The notes under the pieces: model-generated
What the model was told of the DNA's origin: nothing
Database searches by the model: none
Seen by the model: the letters and a program-made list of their open reading frames with translations, nothing else
From: Duganella fentianensis
Lineage (GTDB): Bacteria; Pseudomonadota; Gammaproteobacteria; Burkholderiales; Burkholderiaceae_D
Assembly: GCF_009857835.1 (NCBI RefSeq)
Contig: NZ_WWCL01000001.1
Span: 1,612,001 to 1,676,000, forward strand
Direction: 5' to 3'
Length of the DNA: 64,000 nt
Part shown: piece after piece, positions 10,008 to 18,219 of the stretch
Numbering within the stretch: position 1 is the stretch's first letter
How the letters are laid out: each line of letters starts with the position of its first letter
Translations under genes and position numbers: made by a program

Positions 10008-10664
10008 ATGCAACCATCGGAACGCGACACGACAGCAGGACTGGGCAAGCAGGACGCAGCACCGGTGCTGCGCGTATGGGACTTGCCGCTACGGCTGTTT
10101 CACTGGCTGCTGGCGCTGTGCTTCAGCGGCGCCTATCTGACGGCCGAACTGGAAGACTGGCGCGTGCTGCACGTCACGCTCGGCTATACGGTGGCGGGGC
10201 TGGTGCTATTTCGTCTGCTGTGGGGCATCTGGGGCACGCAGCACGCGCGCTTTGCCAGCTTCGTCAGGGGGCCGCAAGCAGTAATGGCCTATCTGCGCAC
10301 GCTGCTGACTGGCCGGCCGGCGCATTACACCGGCCATAATCCGGCCGGCGCCGTGGCCATCGTACTGATGCTGGCACTGGCCCTGTTGCTGACGGTGGCG
10401 GGCTGGCTGCTCTACACGGAGCGGGTGGGCGAATGGATGGAGGAGGTGCACGAGAGCCTGGCCAATCTGATGCTGCTGGTGGTGTTCGTGCATATCGGGG
10501 CGGTGCTGCTGTCCAGTCGCCTGCACGGGGAAAATCTGGTACGCGCCATGTTGACGGGTATGAAAGCGGGCCGCCCTGACGACGCCAGCCAGCCGCCGCG
10601 CACGCTGATAGCGCTGCTGCTGTTGGCGGCCGTGCTGGCTTTCTGGTGGCTGCAACTGGGCTAG
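10008..10664 (+). CDS. Cytochrome b561-type membrane protein
   Basis: A 218-aa inner-membrane protein with four predicted helices, similar to the di-haem cytochrome b561/Ni-Fe-hydrogenase b-subunit family. Candidate haem-ligand histidines are in LRLFHWLLAL (helix 1), WRVLHVTLGY (helix 2) and VVFVHIGAVLL (helix 4). Such proteins pass electrons between the quinone pool and a soluble redox partner, often a cytochrome c or hydrogenase. The gene starts with ATG after a GGGAG site and stands alone, so the partner is unknown. I infer a redox role but not a specific enzyme. Confidence 0.87.
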   Translation: MQPSERDTTAGLGKQDAAPVLRVWDLPLRLFHWLLALCFSGAYLTAELEDWRVLHVTLGYTVAGLVLFRLLWGIWGTQHARFASFVRGPQAVMAYLRTLLTGRPAHYTGHNPAGAVAIVLMLALALLLTVAGWLLYTERVGEWMEEVHESLANLMLLVVFVHIGAVLLSSRLHGENLVRAMLTGMKAGRPDDASQPPRTLIALLLLAAVLAFWWLQLG

Positions 10665-10738
10665 TGTCGGTGTGGCCAGATGGCTTGCCTGCACCCGCCG
10701 GAAACTATGGCTAATCTGATAAGGGAAAAAAATAGAGG

Positions 10739-10776
10739 TTAACTTCATTAATGAAAGTTTCTACAACGGAAGTTAA
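10739..10776. repeat. Nested inverted repeats upstream of the PAS chemoreceptor
   Basis: TTAACTTC (10739-10746) and GAAGTTAA (10769-10776) are exact inverted copies 22 bp apart. They enclose the perfect palindrome TTCATTAATGAA (10744-10755). The structure lies in an AT-rich non-coding stretch 115-150 bp before the PAS-chemoreceptor start and may be an operator. I could not match it to a known regulator. Confidence 0.5.
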
Positions 10777-10889
10777 TCTGGCTGATATTTCTGTTGCACT
10801 ACATTCAGTATGATTGCCCTTTGGAAATTTGATCCATCGCAGTCAATGCAGGGCGCGCGCTAGATGGATACGCAAGAATAGGAGTTAGC

Positions 10890-12518
10890 ATGCGCCAGAA
10901 TTTGCCCGTCACGGGCATAGAATACGAATTACCGCCACAGCGTCCGCTGGTATCCAAGACTGATCTGAGTGGCCGCATCACTTACGCCAACCCCGCTTTC
11001 ATCGAAGCCAGCGGCTACAGTCAGGAAGAATTACTGGGTGCGCCGCATAATCTGGTGCGCCATCCCGATATGCCGCCAGCCGCGTTTGCCGATCTGTGGC
11101 AGACCATACAGCGCGGCATGCCTTGGACCGGGTTGGTCAAGAACCGCCGCAAGAACGGCGATTTCTACTGGGTGGTGGCAAATGTCACGCCGACCATGGA
11201 AGGTGGCCGCGTCAACGGCTATCTGTCGGTGCGCACGGTGCCGGAACGCCATCAGATCGCCCGCGCCGAGCAACTGTATCGCCGCCTTGCTAAAGAAGGC
11301 GCCGCTGCTGGTGTGCTCCGGCAGGGCCGCCATGTGGCGCCCGGCATGGCTGGCTGGATCACCCGCATGCGGCGTGTGCCGGCGCGCCTGTGGTGCCGTG
11401 CCGTACTGGCCGGGCAGGCGCTGCTGCTGGCGACGCTGGGCGTGGCGGGCTGGAGCATGCACAGCGATGGTACGGAAGCGGCCTATGCGCTGGCCGGTGC
11501 CGGCGGCGTCGTCCTGACGCTGGCGCTGGCACTGCTGCTCGAGCGCAGCATACTGGCACCGCTGCGGGGCGCGCTGCACAGCGCACGGGCACTGGCGGCC
11601 GGCGATCTGAGCGTCTCCATCGAAATTGGTGGCGACGAGGAAGTGGCCCAGCTGCTGCGCGCCTTACGGCAGATGAGTGTGAATCTGGTGGCCATCATCG
11701 GCGATGTGCGCACCAGCGTGGAATCGATCAATACGGCCACGCGCGAAATCGCTGCCGGCAATCAGGATCTGTCGCTGCGTACGGAAGCGCAGGCGGCCAG
11801 TCTGGAACGTACGGCGGCCAGTATCGAACAGCTGGCGGCCATGGTGCGCCAGACGGCCGACAATGCGCAGCAGACTAACGCGCTGGTGGCAGAAGCTTGC
11901 AATGTGGCCAGCGAAGGCGGCGCCGTGGTAACCCAGGTGGGCGCCACGCTGGGCGATATCAGCCAGTCGGCGCAGAAGATTTTCGACATCATCGGCCTGA
12001 TCGACGGTATCGCTTTCCAGACCAATATACTGGCACTGAATGCGGCGGTGGAAGCGGCCCGTGCGGGCGAACAGGGCCGCAGCTTCGCCGTGGTGGCGAC
12101 GGAAGTGCGCCAGCTGGCCCAGCGCGCGACGGCAGCGGCCGGCGAGATCAAGCAGCTGATCAGTGCTTCGGTGGAGAAGATCGCGCAGGGCGACCAGCTG
12201 GGACGCAAGGCTGGCCAGACCATGACGGGCGTGGTGGCTTCGGTGCAGAGTGTGGCGGAGATCGTCAGCGATATCGCCCGCGATAATCTGCAGCAAAGTA
12301 GCGGGGTGGATGAAATCAACCGTACCGTGCTGGAAATCGATGCCGGTACTCAGCAGAACGCGGCCATGGTGGAGCAGGCTGCTGCTGCAGCTGCCCAGCT
12401 GGACGAACAGGCGGCCCATCTGGCGCAGGCTGTGGGGCTGTTCAAGTTTGCCCCGCGCCGGCGCCGTCTCGAGGCGGCGCGTCCGGTCGCGCTGCTGGCA
12501 CGCCACGCGGCCAGTTGA
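10890..12518 (+). CDS. Aer-like PAS-domain chemoreceptor
   Basis: A 542-aa receptor that senses from the cytoplasm. The N-terminal PAS domain (about residues 15-125; TYANPAFIEASGYSQEELLG, then the HNLVRHPDMP signature) matches the Aer family, whose PAS domain binds FAD and reads redox state. A membrane hairpin (about residues 170-215) and a HAMP domain follow, then a complete signalling coiled coil with [20 protein letters not shown]. There is no periplasmic domain. The start ATG follows AGGAG at good spacing. I infer an energy-taxis role. FAD binding is expected from the family but no ligand residue was verified. Confidence 0.93.
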   Translation: MRQNLPVTGIEYELPPQRPLVSKTDLSGRITYANPAFIEASGYSQEELLGAPHNLVRHPDMPPAAFADLWQTIQRGMPWTGLVKNRRKNGDFYWVVANVTPTMEGGRVNGYLSVRTVPERHQIARAEQLYRRLAKEGAAAGVLRQGRHVAPGMAGWITRMRRVPARLWCRAVLAGQALLLATLGVAGWSMHSDGTEAAYALAGAGGVVLTLALALLLERSILAPLRGALHSARALAAGDLSVSIEIGGDEEVAQLLRALRQMSVNLVAIIGDVRTSVESINTATREIAAGNQDLSLRTEAQAASLERTAASIEQLAAMVRQTADNAQQTNALVAEACNVASEGGAVVTQVGATLGDISQSAQKIFDIIGLIDGIAFQTNILALNAAVEAARAGEQGRSFAVVATEVRQLAQRATAAAGEIKQLISASVEKIAQGDQLGRKAGQTMTGVVASVQSVAEIVSDIARDNLQQSSGVDEINRTVLEIDAGTQQNAAMVEQAAAAAAQLDEQAAHLAQAVGLFKFAPRRRRLEAARPVALLARHAAS

Positions 12519-12590
12519 TCTGCACCACAAAAGTAAAGCTGGCGCGCCCATCAGCGGCTTGATGGGGCGGCAGGCGGCATGTTTACAACG

Positions 12591-12619
12591 TTGCAGCGCA
12601 GGCGGCGAGCGCATACAAT
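12591..12619 (+). promoter_or_regulatory. Sigma-70 promoter of the DUF6447-like gene
   Basis: TTGCAG (12591-12596) and TACAAT (12614-12619) are separated by exactly 17 bp. The predicted transcription start is about 34 bases before the ATG, which has an AAGGA ribosome site. This is a close match to the consensus. Confidence 0.6.
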
Positions 12620-12659
12620 TGCGCCCGTCGGGATTTTATAACCATACGAAACAAGGAAA

Positions 12660-12938
12660 ATGATGAGTCTGCCGCAATACATTACGATCAATGGTACGTC
12701 GTACGCTTCCGAGAAACTGAATGACGTAGCAAAAATGCAAGCCGTGAACGTTCAGGTGGTTGAGGCTGAACTGGCCCGTCTGCAACAGCAGATCGCCATC
12801 GCCCAGACGGCGCGTAATGCCTATGTGGCAGCACTGATCGAAGCGGTGAAAGGCAAAGACGAAGCCGCTGTTGCCGAAAAGCCGAAGAAGCCGCGCGCAC
12901 CGCGCAAACCGAAAGCCGCAGCCGCAGCCGCTGCCTGA
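12660..12938 (+). CDS. Small DUF6447-like protein with basic, alanine-rich tail
   Basis: A 92-aa soluble protein. Residues 1-65 (YITINGTSYASEKLND, then a helix AELARLQQQIAIAQTARNAY) resemble the DUF6447 family of small proteins found in Oxalobacteraceae and relatives. The tail is a Lys/Pro-rich segment (EKPKKPRAPRKPK) followed by seven alanines, reminiscent of nucleoid- or RNA-associated tails. Two ATG codons in tandem follow AAGGA. The gene has its own strong promoter and its own intrinsic terminator, so it is a single-gene unit that may be well expressed. Its function is unknown; nucleic-acid binding is only a guess from the tail. Confidence 0.82.
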   Translation: MMSLPQYITINGTSYASEKLNDVAKMQAVNVQVVEAELARLQQQIAIAQTARNAYVAALIEAVKGKDEAAVAEKPKKPRAPRKPKAAAAAAA

Positions 12939-12958
12939 TCAGGCGCGTTGCAGCGAGC

Positions 12959-12986
12959 AAAGGCAGGGTGAGTCCTGCCTTTTTTT
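12959..12986 (+). terminator. Intrinsic terminator after the DUF6447-like gene
   Basis: The stem AGGCAGG (12961-12967) and CCTGCCT (12974-12980) has a 6-nt loop, can be extended by AA/TT, and is followed directly by a run of T. It ends the 12660-12938 transcript. The T-run overlaps the stop of the convergent DUF2459 gene. Confidence 0.85.
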
Positions 12987-13677
12987 ATGGGGCGGCGCCG
13001 GCCTGTGCTGTGCGCTCGGTGCGCATCTGCTGCTGTAGCGCCGAAATCTGCTGTGCCTGTTCGAACACGCTGCTGGCCGTCAGGTTGATGCCGCTGATGG
13101 GCAGCTCGGCCGCCCGCAAGGCACCCACTATCCACGAATTGCAGTTGTTGAACAGGCTGTAGTGGCCATTGCCCTGATAGAAGCGGTCCGGATGGTCGGG
13201 CTGGGCGCCCAGATAGACGGGCTGGCCCTTGCCATCGAGGGCGATACTGCGGTCGATATACGCGACCAGCTGATCCATGCCGCGGCTGGTGATGGCTAGA
13301 GGGAGGCTGTCCTGCGCGGCCACGCCGGCCGGCGGGTTGCTGTCGCGCCGTCCTGCCTGCATGGCCGGATAATCCGAGGCGACCAGCGCTTTGACGGCTT
13401 TCGACCATGGCGCGTCGTCGCGCACAAAATATTCGCCATCACCCCAGCCCACCAGTATGTAGGGAGCCGGACGCAGGTCGGTGCGCAGGCGCTCACTGCG
13501 GCTCAGAATATCGTTGCCGTCAAATAGCAGGGCCGTATGCCAGCCATAGCGCATCAGGTGGATGGTGTGGCCGGCTTCGGCAGCAGGCACGCTGGAGCGG
13601 CTGGGCGCCATGGCGCAGCCAGTGAGGATGAGCAGGCAGCCGAGTAACAGCAGCCGCATGTAGGCGGACAATCTCAT
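12985..13677 (-). CDS. DUF2459 (TIGR02117) family lipoprotein
   Basis: A 230-aa exported protein. A short signal peptide ends in the lipobox LTGC (Cys20), so it is a predicted lipoprotein. The mature part carries the family motifs YGWHTALLF and GWGDGEYF, with a late conserved NNCNSW segment containing a cysteine. The family is uncharacterised. The conserved His, Trp and Cys suggest a peptidase-like fold, but that is inference. The gene is monocistronic and convergent with the DUF6447-like gene. Confidence 0.82.
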   Translation of the reverse strand: MRLSAYMRLLLLGCLLILTGCAMAPSRSSVPAAEAGHTIHLMRYGWHTALLFDGNDILSRSERLRTDLRPAPYILVGWGDGEYFVRDDAPWSKAVKALVASDYPAMQAGRRDSNPPAGVAAQDSLPLAITSRGMDQLVAYIDRSIALDGKGQPVYLGAQPDHPDRFYQGNGHYSLFNNCNSWIVGALRAAELPISGINLTASSVFEQAQQISALQQQMRTERTAQAGAAP

Positions 13678-13910
13678 GGTCGGGGAACAGCGATGGGAGG
13701 CCGCATTCTACAACAGCCGGGCTGGTCTGCGGCTCCGCCCGTTAGTGGGGCCGGTTCTCTTACTGGTTCATCCGGTCAGCTGTGCCGGCCCTGGCCTGCT
13801 GATCGCAGACATTAGCATCGGGATAAAATGATGGCGAACGCACTGTAAGGTCTGGCGTAGCGTGCGCGACTAATCTGGATCAGCCCCAAAAATCTAAGGA
13901 AAATCCTGTT

Positions 13911-14786
13911 ATGAAATGGTCCCGACTTCTGCCTGCTGCATGGCGCCCCGCGCCGCAACCCCGTCAGCAATTGCTGGCCAGCCTGCTGCAACTGGCCTGG
14001 GTGGTCGAAGCGCGCGATCCCTACACGGGCGGCCACCTGTGGCGCGTGGCCCAGTTCTCCCGCCTGCTGGCGCAGGCGGCCGGCCTGTCCGAGGCCGAAG
14101 TGGCGCGCGTGGCGCTAGGCGGCTTCCTGCACGATCTGGGCAAGATCGCCATCCCCGACGCCATACTGGGCAAGAAGGAAAGGCTGAATGACGAGGAATA
14201 CGCTGTGATCCGCACCCATCCGGAAAGCGGCCTGCGCCTGCTGGGTACCCACCCGCTGGCCCAGCTGGCGCGCGACGCCGTGCTGCTGCACCACGAAACG
14301 CCCGATGGCAATGGCTATCCTTACGGTCTGCGTCGCGACGCGATACCGCTGGTGGCCCGCATCGTCGGCATCTGCGACGCTTTCGATGCCATGACTAGTA
14401 GCCGGCCCTACCGCGCCGGCATGCCGATCGCGAAAGCGCTGTCCATCATCCGGCTGGAACTGGGGCGCCAGTTCGATGCCGAGCTGGGCGAACTATTCCT
14501 CACGCTGGGTGATGGCGAAGCGCTGGCCCACATCGTCGGTCATACGGATGAAGGCATACCGCTGGAACGCTGCCTGGCCTGCGGCCCGACGGTGGTGCGC
14601 CCGCGTGAGGCGCAGACGGGCGATGCGCTGTATTGCCCGGCCTGCCACAGCGAATACACGCTGGGGCCTGCTGGCGCTGGCATTCTGCCCAGCGGACGGC
14701 AGGATAGTGTGCGCGCCTTGTCGATCGCGCCCGATGCAGCGCTGATCGAACGGCTGGTAGAGCAGCACCGCGCCGCGCTGGACTGA
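13911..14786 (+). CDS. HD-GYP phosphodiesterase with C-terminal zinc ribbon
   Basis: A 291-aa cytoplasmic protein without a receiver domain. The HD-GYP domain is near the N-terminus (HLWRVAQFS; metal site LHDLGKIAIPD; LLHHETPDGNGYPYGL), so cyclic di-GMP hydrolysis is expected. The C-terminal quarter holds two CxxC knuckles (C221/C224 and C242/C245) in the pattern of a zinc ribbon, followed by a short tail. Such tails usually bind nucleic acid or a partner protein, and most HD-GYP proteins lack them. The gene stands alone between a lipoprotein gene and mocR, so its input signal is not visible. Confidence 0.88.
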   Translation: MKWSRLLPAAWRPAPQPRQQLLASLLQLAWVVEARDPYTGGHLWRVAQFSRLLAQAAGLSEAEVARVALGGFLHDLGKIAIPDAILGKKERLNDEEYAVIRTHPESGLRLLGTHPLAQLARDAVLLHHETPDGNGYPYGLRRDAIPLVARIVGICDAFDAMTSSRPYRAGMPIAKALSIIRLELGRQFDAELGELFLTLGDGEALAHIVGHTDEGIPLERCLACGPTVVRPREAQTGDALYCPACHSEYTLGPAGAGILPSGRQDSVRALSIAPDAALIERLVEQHRAALD

Positions 14787-14787
14787 A

Positions 14788-16212
14788 CTAGACCACCACA
14801 CTGCGGCTCTGGCCGGGGCGGCGGGCCAGCAGCTCGGACAGCTTGCGCAGCGCAGCGCGCAGGCGCGCTTCGTCGGCGATGGAGCCGAGCGCGATGCGGA
14901 TGGCTTCCGGCGGCTGCGGCCCCGTACTGAAAGCGCTGGCGGGGCTGACGGCCAGACCTTCCGCCTGCGCCACCTGCGCCAGCGTGCTGGCGCTCCAGTA
15001 GGTGGGCAGTTCCAGCCAGATATGGATGGCGCAATCGGCCGGCGTCAGGTTGGCGCTGTCATGGCTGCTGCGGCCCGCCAGCAGCTGGCTGGCCAGACGC
15101 TGGCGCTGGCGCGCTTCCTGCCGCACGCCCTGCAGTAGCTGCTGTGCCGTGCCATCGTGGAGCCACTGGGTGGTGAGAGCGCTGGTCAGCGGCGTCGCCA
15201 TCAGCACCAGTGCGCGCAGCGCCGTCATGAAGCGCTCGCGCAAGGCGGCCGAGTGCAGCAGTACGAAGGCCGTGCGCAGGCCCGGCGCCAGACATTTCGA
15301 CAGCGTGGCGATGTGTGCCACCTGTGCCGGTGCGCTGGCGGCCAGCGGCGGCGGGGCCGTGTCGGCCAGCAGCGAATAGGGATCGTCTTCGATAATCATC
15401 ACGCCATGGCGGGCGCATACGCGCAGCAGTTCCAGCCGGCGCGCAGCCGGCATGGTGTGGCCAGTAGGGTTCTGCAGCGTGGGATTCAGATACAGCAGGC
15501 TGGCGCCATGCTGGCGGCAGGCCTGCTCGAGCGCGTCGGGACACATGCCGTCGGCATCGCTGGCCACTGCCTGCACGCGGCGGCCCAGCGCCTGCGCGGC
15601 ATTCAGCAGGCCCGGATAGGTCAGCGCTTCGGCCAGTATGGTGCCGCCGGCGGGGCTCAGCGCCATGATCAGCGCGGCCAGCGCCGACTGGGCACCGGCG
15701 CAGACGCTGATGCAGTCATGCTCGATCGGGCCGAACAGGGGGGCCAGCCAGAGCGCACCGGCAGCCCGGTCGGCCGCGCTGCCGCCGCCCAGATGGTAGT
15801 TCATCAGCATGCTGCTATCGGTCCGTAGCAGCACTTGCGCCAGACCCTGCCGCAGCAGCTCGTCGAAATCGATGCCGGCCGGTGGCGGCGGGATGATCAT
15901 GCTCAGGTCCAGCAACTGCCCCAGTTCCGCTTTGGGTGCCGCCACATAGGTGCCGCGCGCGCCGCGCCCTTCCAGCAGGTGGCGCTGGCGTGCCACGTCG
16001 TAGGCGCGGGTGACTGTGGTCAGGTCCACCTGCAGCAGGCTGGCCAGCCGGCGCTGGGCCGGCAGGCGGTCGCCCGGGCGCAGCACGCCGCTGGCCAGCG
16101 CCTGTTCGATGAACTGGGCGATCTGCAGATAGCGCGGCCCCGCATGCTGGGCGAACTGGCCTACCCAGGCGAGGGCATGTCCTTCATCTTGTATGGATCT
16201 GGCTTGCGACAT
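14788..16212 (-). CDS. MocR-type transcriptional regulator (GntR wHTH fused to PLP aminotransferase fold)
   Basis: An N-terminal winged helix of the GntR type (RPGDRLPAQRRLASLLQVDLTTVTRAYD, about residues 45-75) is joined to a fold-type I aminotransferase-like domain. The PLP lysine is K306 in ATLSKCLAPG. MocR proteins sense a PLP adduct of an amine or amino acid and usually act on a divergent target. I chose the ATG of MSQARSIQDEG; the open frame extends upstream but that part overlaps the divergent promoter. Three copies of TGTATGGAT surround this start. The divergent neighbour is ccoG, an unusual target, so the regulator may act mainly on itself or on a distant gene. Confidence 0.88.
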   Translation of the reverse strand: MSQARSIQDEGHALAWVGQFAQHAGPRYLQIAQFIEQALASGVLRPGDRLPAQRRLASLLQVDLTTVTRAYDVARQRHLLEGRGARGTYVAAPKAELGQLLDLSMIIPPPPAGIDFDELLRQGLAQVLLRTDSSMLMNYHLGGGSAADRAAGALWLAPLFGPIEHDCISVCAGAQSALAALIMALSPAGGTILAEALTYPGLLNAAQALGRRVQAVASDADGMCPDALEQACRQHGASLLYLNPTLQNPTGHTMPAARRLELLRVCARHGVMIIEDDPYSLLADTAPPPLAASAPAQVAHIATLSKCLAPGLRTAFVLLHSAALRERFMTALRALVLMATPLTSALTTQWLHDGTAQQLLQGVRQEARQRQRLASQLLAGRSSHDSANLTPADCAIHIWLELPTYWSASTLAQVAQAEGLAVSPASAFSTGPQPPEAIRIALGSIADEARLRAALRKLSELLARRPGQSRSVVV

Positions 16213-16276
16213 CTTCTTTAATGTATGGATTTTGTTCTGCCATAACATGGCTGCATACCGATACTTTATCCATACA
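16190..16276. promoter_or_regulatory. Three TGTATGGAT boxes, probable MocR operator
   Basis: Two direct copies (16190-16198 and 16222-16230) start 32 bp apart, about three helical turns. One exact inverted copy, ATCCATACA, is at 16268-16276. The first copy lies within the first codons of the mocR-like gene; the others lie in the intergenic space. Direct repeats about three turns apart plus an inverted copy is the arrangement I recall for GabR-type operators. Confidence 0.6.
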
Positions 16277-16315
16277 AAAGCACGCTGTCTATTCTTACTC
16301 CCTGCGAGAACTACC

Positions 16316-17749
16316 ATGAGCCAGACTTCCCCCGATGTAGCCGTCATCCGCATGTATGCGCCGCGTGAACAGATTTATGCCCGTGAAGCGCGCGGCCGTT
16401 TTGCCAGCTGGCGCTGGCTGTGCGTCTGGCTCACGCAAGCCGTGTTCTATGGCCTGCCGTGGCTGCACTGGAATGGCCGTCAGGCCGTGCTGTTCGATCT
16501 GGGCGCGCGCAAGTTCTATCTGTGGGGACTGGTGCTGTGGCCGCAGGACCTGATCTATCTGGCGGCACTGCTGATCGTCTGCGCCCTGTCGCTGTTCCTG
16601 TTCACGGCCGTGGCAGGGCGGGTGTGGTGCGGCTTTGCCTGCCCGCAGACGGTGTACACGGAAATCTTCATGTGGATAGAGCGCCAGTTCGAAGGCGAGC
16701 GCAGTGCCCGCATCCGGCTCGACCGCCAGCCCTGGGGCTATACCAAGCTGGCGCGCAAGGGCGGCAAGCATCTGGCATGGCTGCTGTTCGCGCTGTGGAC
16801 CGGCTTTACGTTTGTGGCCTACTTCACGCCACTGCCGACGCTGGCGGCCAGCACTCTGTCGTTCGCGCTGGGGCCATGGGAGAGCTTCTGGGTGCTGTTC
16901 TACAGCCTCGCCACTTATGGCAATGCGGGCTGGATGCGCGAGCAGGTGTGCCGCTATATGTGCCCGTATGCGCGCTTCCAGAGTTCCATGTTCGATCAGG
17001 ACACGCTGATCGTCAGCTACGATGCACGGCGCGGCGAACCGCGTGCGCCGCTGGGCAAACAGGCGCAGGCTGGCAAGGCGATGGCCGCAGCAGCGTCAGC
17101 GCAGGCGGGGGGCGGCTGCATCGACTGTTCGCTGTGCGTACAGGTGTGCCCGACCGGCATCGATATCCGCAACGGTCTGCAGTACGACTGCATCAGTTGT
17201 GCGGCCTGCGTGGATGCCTGCGACAGTGTAATGGACAAGATAGGCGCACCGCGTGGGCTGGTCGCCTTTACCACCAGCCGCGCCGTCCAGCAGCAGCTGG
17301 CACCGCAGTCGCTGGCTAGCCGTCTGCTGCGGCCCCGCGTGCTGGTGTATGTGGCACTGCTGGCGCTGATTACGGCGGCACTGGGCTGGACCATGCTGCA
17401 CCGTAGCCCGCTCAAGCTGGACGTGATCCGCGACCGTGGCGTGATGGCACGCGAAGTGGAGCAGGGCCAGATCGAGAACAGCTTCCGCCTGCAGTTGATG
17501 CATGTGGAAGAACAGACGCGCCGCTACCGCATTTCCGTACACGGACTGGAAGGATTGACACTGACCTCGCCAGCCGAAGTGCGGCTGGAACCGGCCAGCA
17601 CGCGCTTCGTCCCCGTTACCGTGCGGCTGGCCGCAGGGCAGGGCCAGCCGGGTGCCAACCGCATCAGCTTCCGTCTGGTCGCCATCGATGCTGACGGTGC
17701 GCCCGTGCAGGTGGAGGAAAAAGCCATGTTCTTCATTCCCCGTTCGTGA
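16316..17749 (+). CDS. ccoG: Cytochrome c oxidase accessory protein CcoG (RdxA/FixG)
   Basis: A 477-aa inner-membrane iron-sulfur protein involved in copper reduction during assembly of the cbb3-type oxidase. It has about five membrane helices, an HxxxC/CGFACPQTVYTE segment, and two [4Fe-4S] motifs (C268, C271, C274, C278 in CIDCSLCVQVCP, then CISCAACVDACD). The C-terminal periplasmic domain is Ig-like. The frame is open further upstream but that part overlaps mocR; the ATG of MSQTSPDV has a weak GAGA site. The usual ccoNOPQ and ccoI genes are not in this window, so the gene is detached from its operon. Its last 17 bases overlap the end of the convergent merR gene. Confidence 0.93.
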   Translation: MSQTSPDVAVIRMYAPREQIYAREARGRFASWRWLCVWLTQAVFYGLPWLHWNGRQAVLFDLGARKFYLWGLVLWPQDLIYLAALLIVCALSLFLFTAVAGRVWCGFACPQTVYTEIFMWIERQFEGERSARIRLDRQPWGYTKLARKGGKHLAWLLFALWTGFTFVAYFTPLPTLAASTLSFALGPWESFWVLFYSLATYGNAGWMREQVCRYMCPYARFQSSMFDQDTLIVSYDARRGEPRAPLGKQAQAGKAMAAAASAQAGGGCIDCSLCVQVCPTGIDIRNGLQYDCISCAACVDACDSVMDKIGAPRGLVAFTTSRAVQQQLAPQSLASRLLRPRVLVYVALLALITAALGWTMLHRSPLKLDVIRDRGVMAREVEQGQIENSFRLQLMHVEEQTRRYRISVHGLEGLTLTSPAEVRLEPASTRFVPVTVRLAAGQGQPGANRISFRLVAIDADGAPVQVEEKAMFFIPRS

Positions 17750-18146
17750 TGCCCATGCTGGCCAGTACGCGCGCGGCATTGTCCTGACAGTCGATATCGT
17801 CGGGGCGGGCATTGATCAGGGTGATCAGCTGCTGCAGATGCTGGCGGTTCTGTTCCAGCCGCAGCTGCAGCGCTGCGATCTCGGCCACTTTCTGCTGCAA
17901 CGCCGCCATCAGCTCCGCGTGCTGCCAGTGGCGCAGATCCTGCGGCAGCAGCTGGCGGATTTCGTCGAGCGTAAAGCCGGCGCGCTGGGCGCCGCTAAGG
18001 ACGGACAGCAGCGTGGCCGCTTCGGGCGGATAGTCGCGGTAGCCATTGGCCAGCCGCTGCACGCCCTTGAGCAGCCCCTGTGCTTCGTAAAAACGGATGG
18101 CCGATGCGGCCACGCCCGTGCGTCTGGCCAGTTCGCCGATTTTCAT
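17733..18146 (-). CDS. MerR-family transcriptional regulator
   Basis: A 137-aa regulator with an N-terminal MerR winged helix (MKIGELARRTGVAASAIRFYEAQGLL), then a long dimerisation helix. The C-terminus has a single cysteine (DIDCQDNAA) and no metal-binding CxC loop, so it is more like redox- or aldehyde-responsive members than metal sensors; this is inference. The ATG follows GGGAGCA. It is divergent from a flavin oxidoreductase gene, its likely target, with MerR-type promoters on both strands. The 3' end overlaps ccoG by 17 bases. Confidence 0.9.
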   Translation of the reverse strand: MKIGELARRTGVAASAIRFYEAQGLLKGVQRLANGYRDYPPEAATLLSVLSGAQRAGFTLDEIRQLLPQDLRHWQHAELMAALQQKVAEIAALQLRLEQNRQHLQQLITLINARPDDIDCQDNAARVLASMGITNGE

Positions 18147-18174
18147 TACCTGCTCCCTCGCTGCCTGTCGCTGC

Positions 18175-18205
18175 ACTATAACCTTAAACTCAGCTTGAAG
18201 CTCAA
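18175..18205 (-). promoter_or_regulatory. MerR-type promoter of the merR gene (19-bp spacer)
   Basis: On the minus strand TTGAGC (18200-18205) and TATAGT (18175-18180) are separated by 19 bp, the long spacer that MerR activators compensate for by twisting DNA. The spacer starts with TTCAAG. It is a near copy of the divergent promoter. Confidence 0.7.
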
Positions 18206-18219
18206 GCGTAAAAAATCGC

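Noticed and set aside
10753..10790. Sigma-28 (flagellar) promoter before the PAS chemoreceptor
   Set aside because: GAAAGTTT and GCTGATAT resemble the two halves, but the spacing is about nine bases too long.
10829..10846. FNR-like TTGAT...TCAA before the PAS chemoreceptor
   Set aside because: The half-sites are too far apart and the second half lacks the leading A of ATCAA.
12547..12566. Hairpin CCCATCA-N6-TGATGGG as a terminator of the PAS chemoreceptor
   Set aside because: No T-tract follows; it could stabilise the message end but does not qualify as an intrinsic terminator.
16193..16353. Head-to-head overlap of the mocR and ccoG genes by their longest frames
   Set aside because: The extra N-terminal codons of both frames fall in the operator region and match neither family; shorter starts fit the known lengths.
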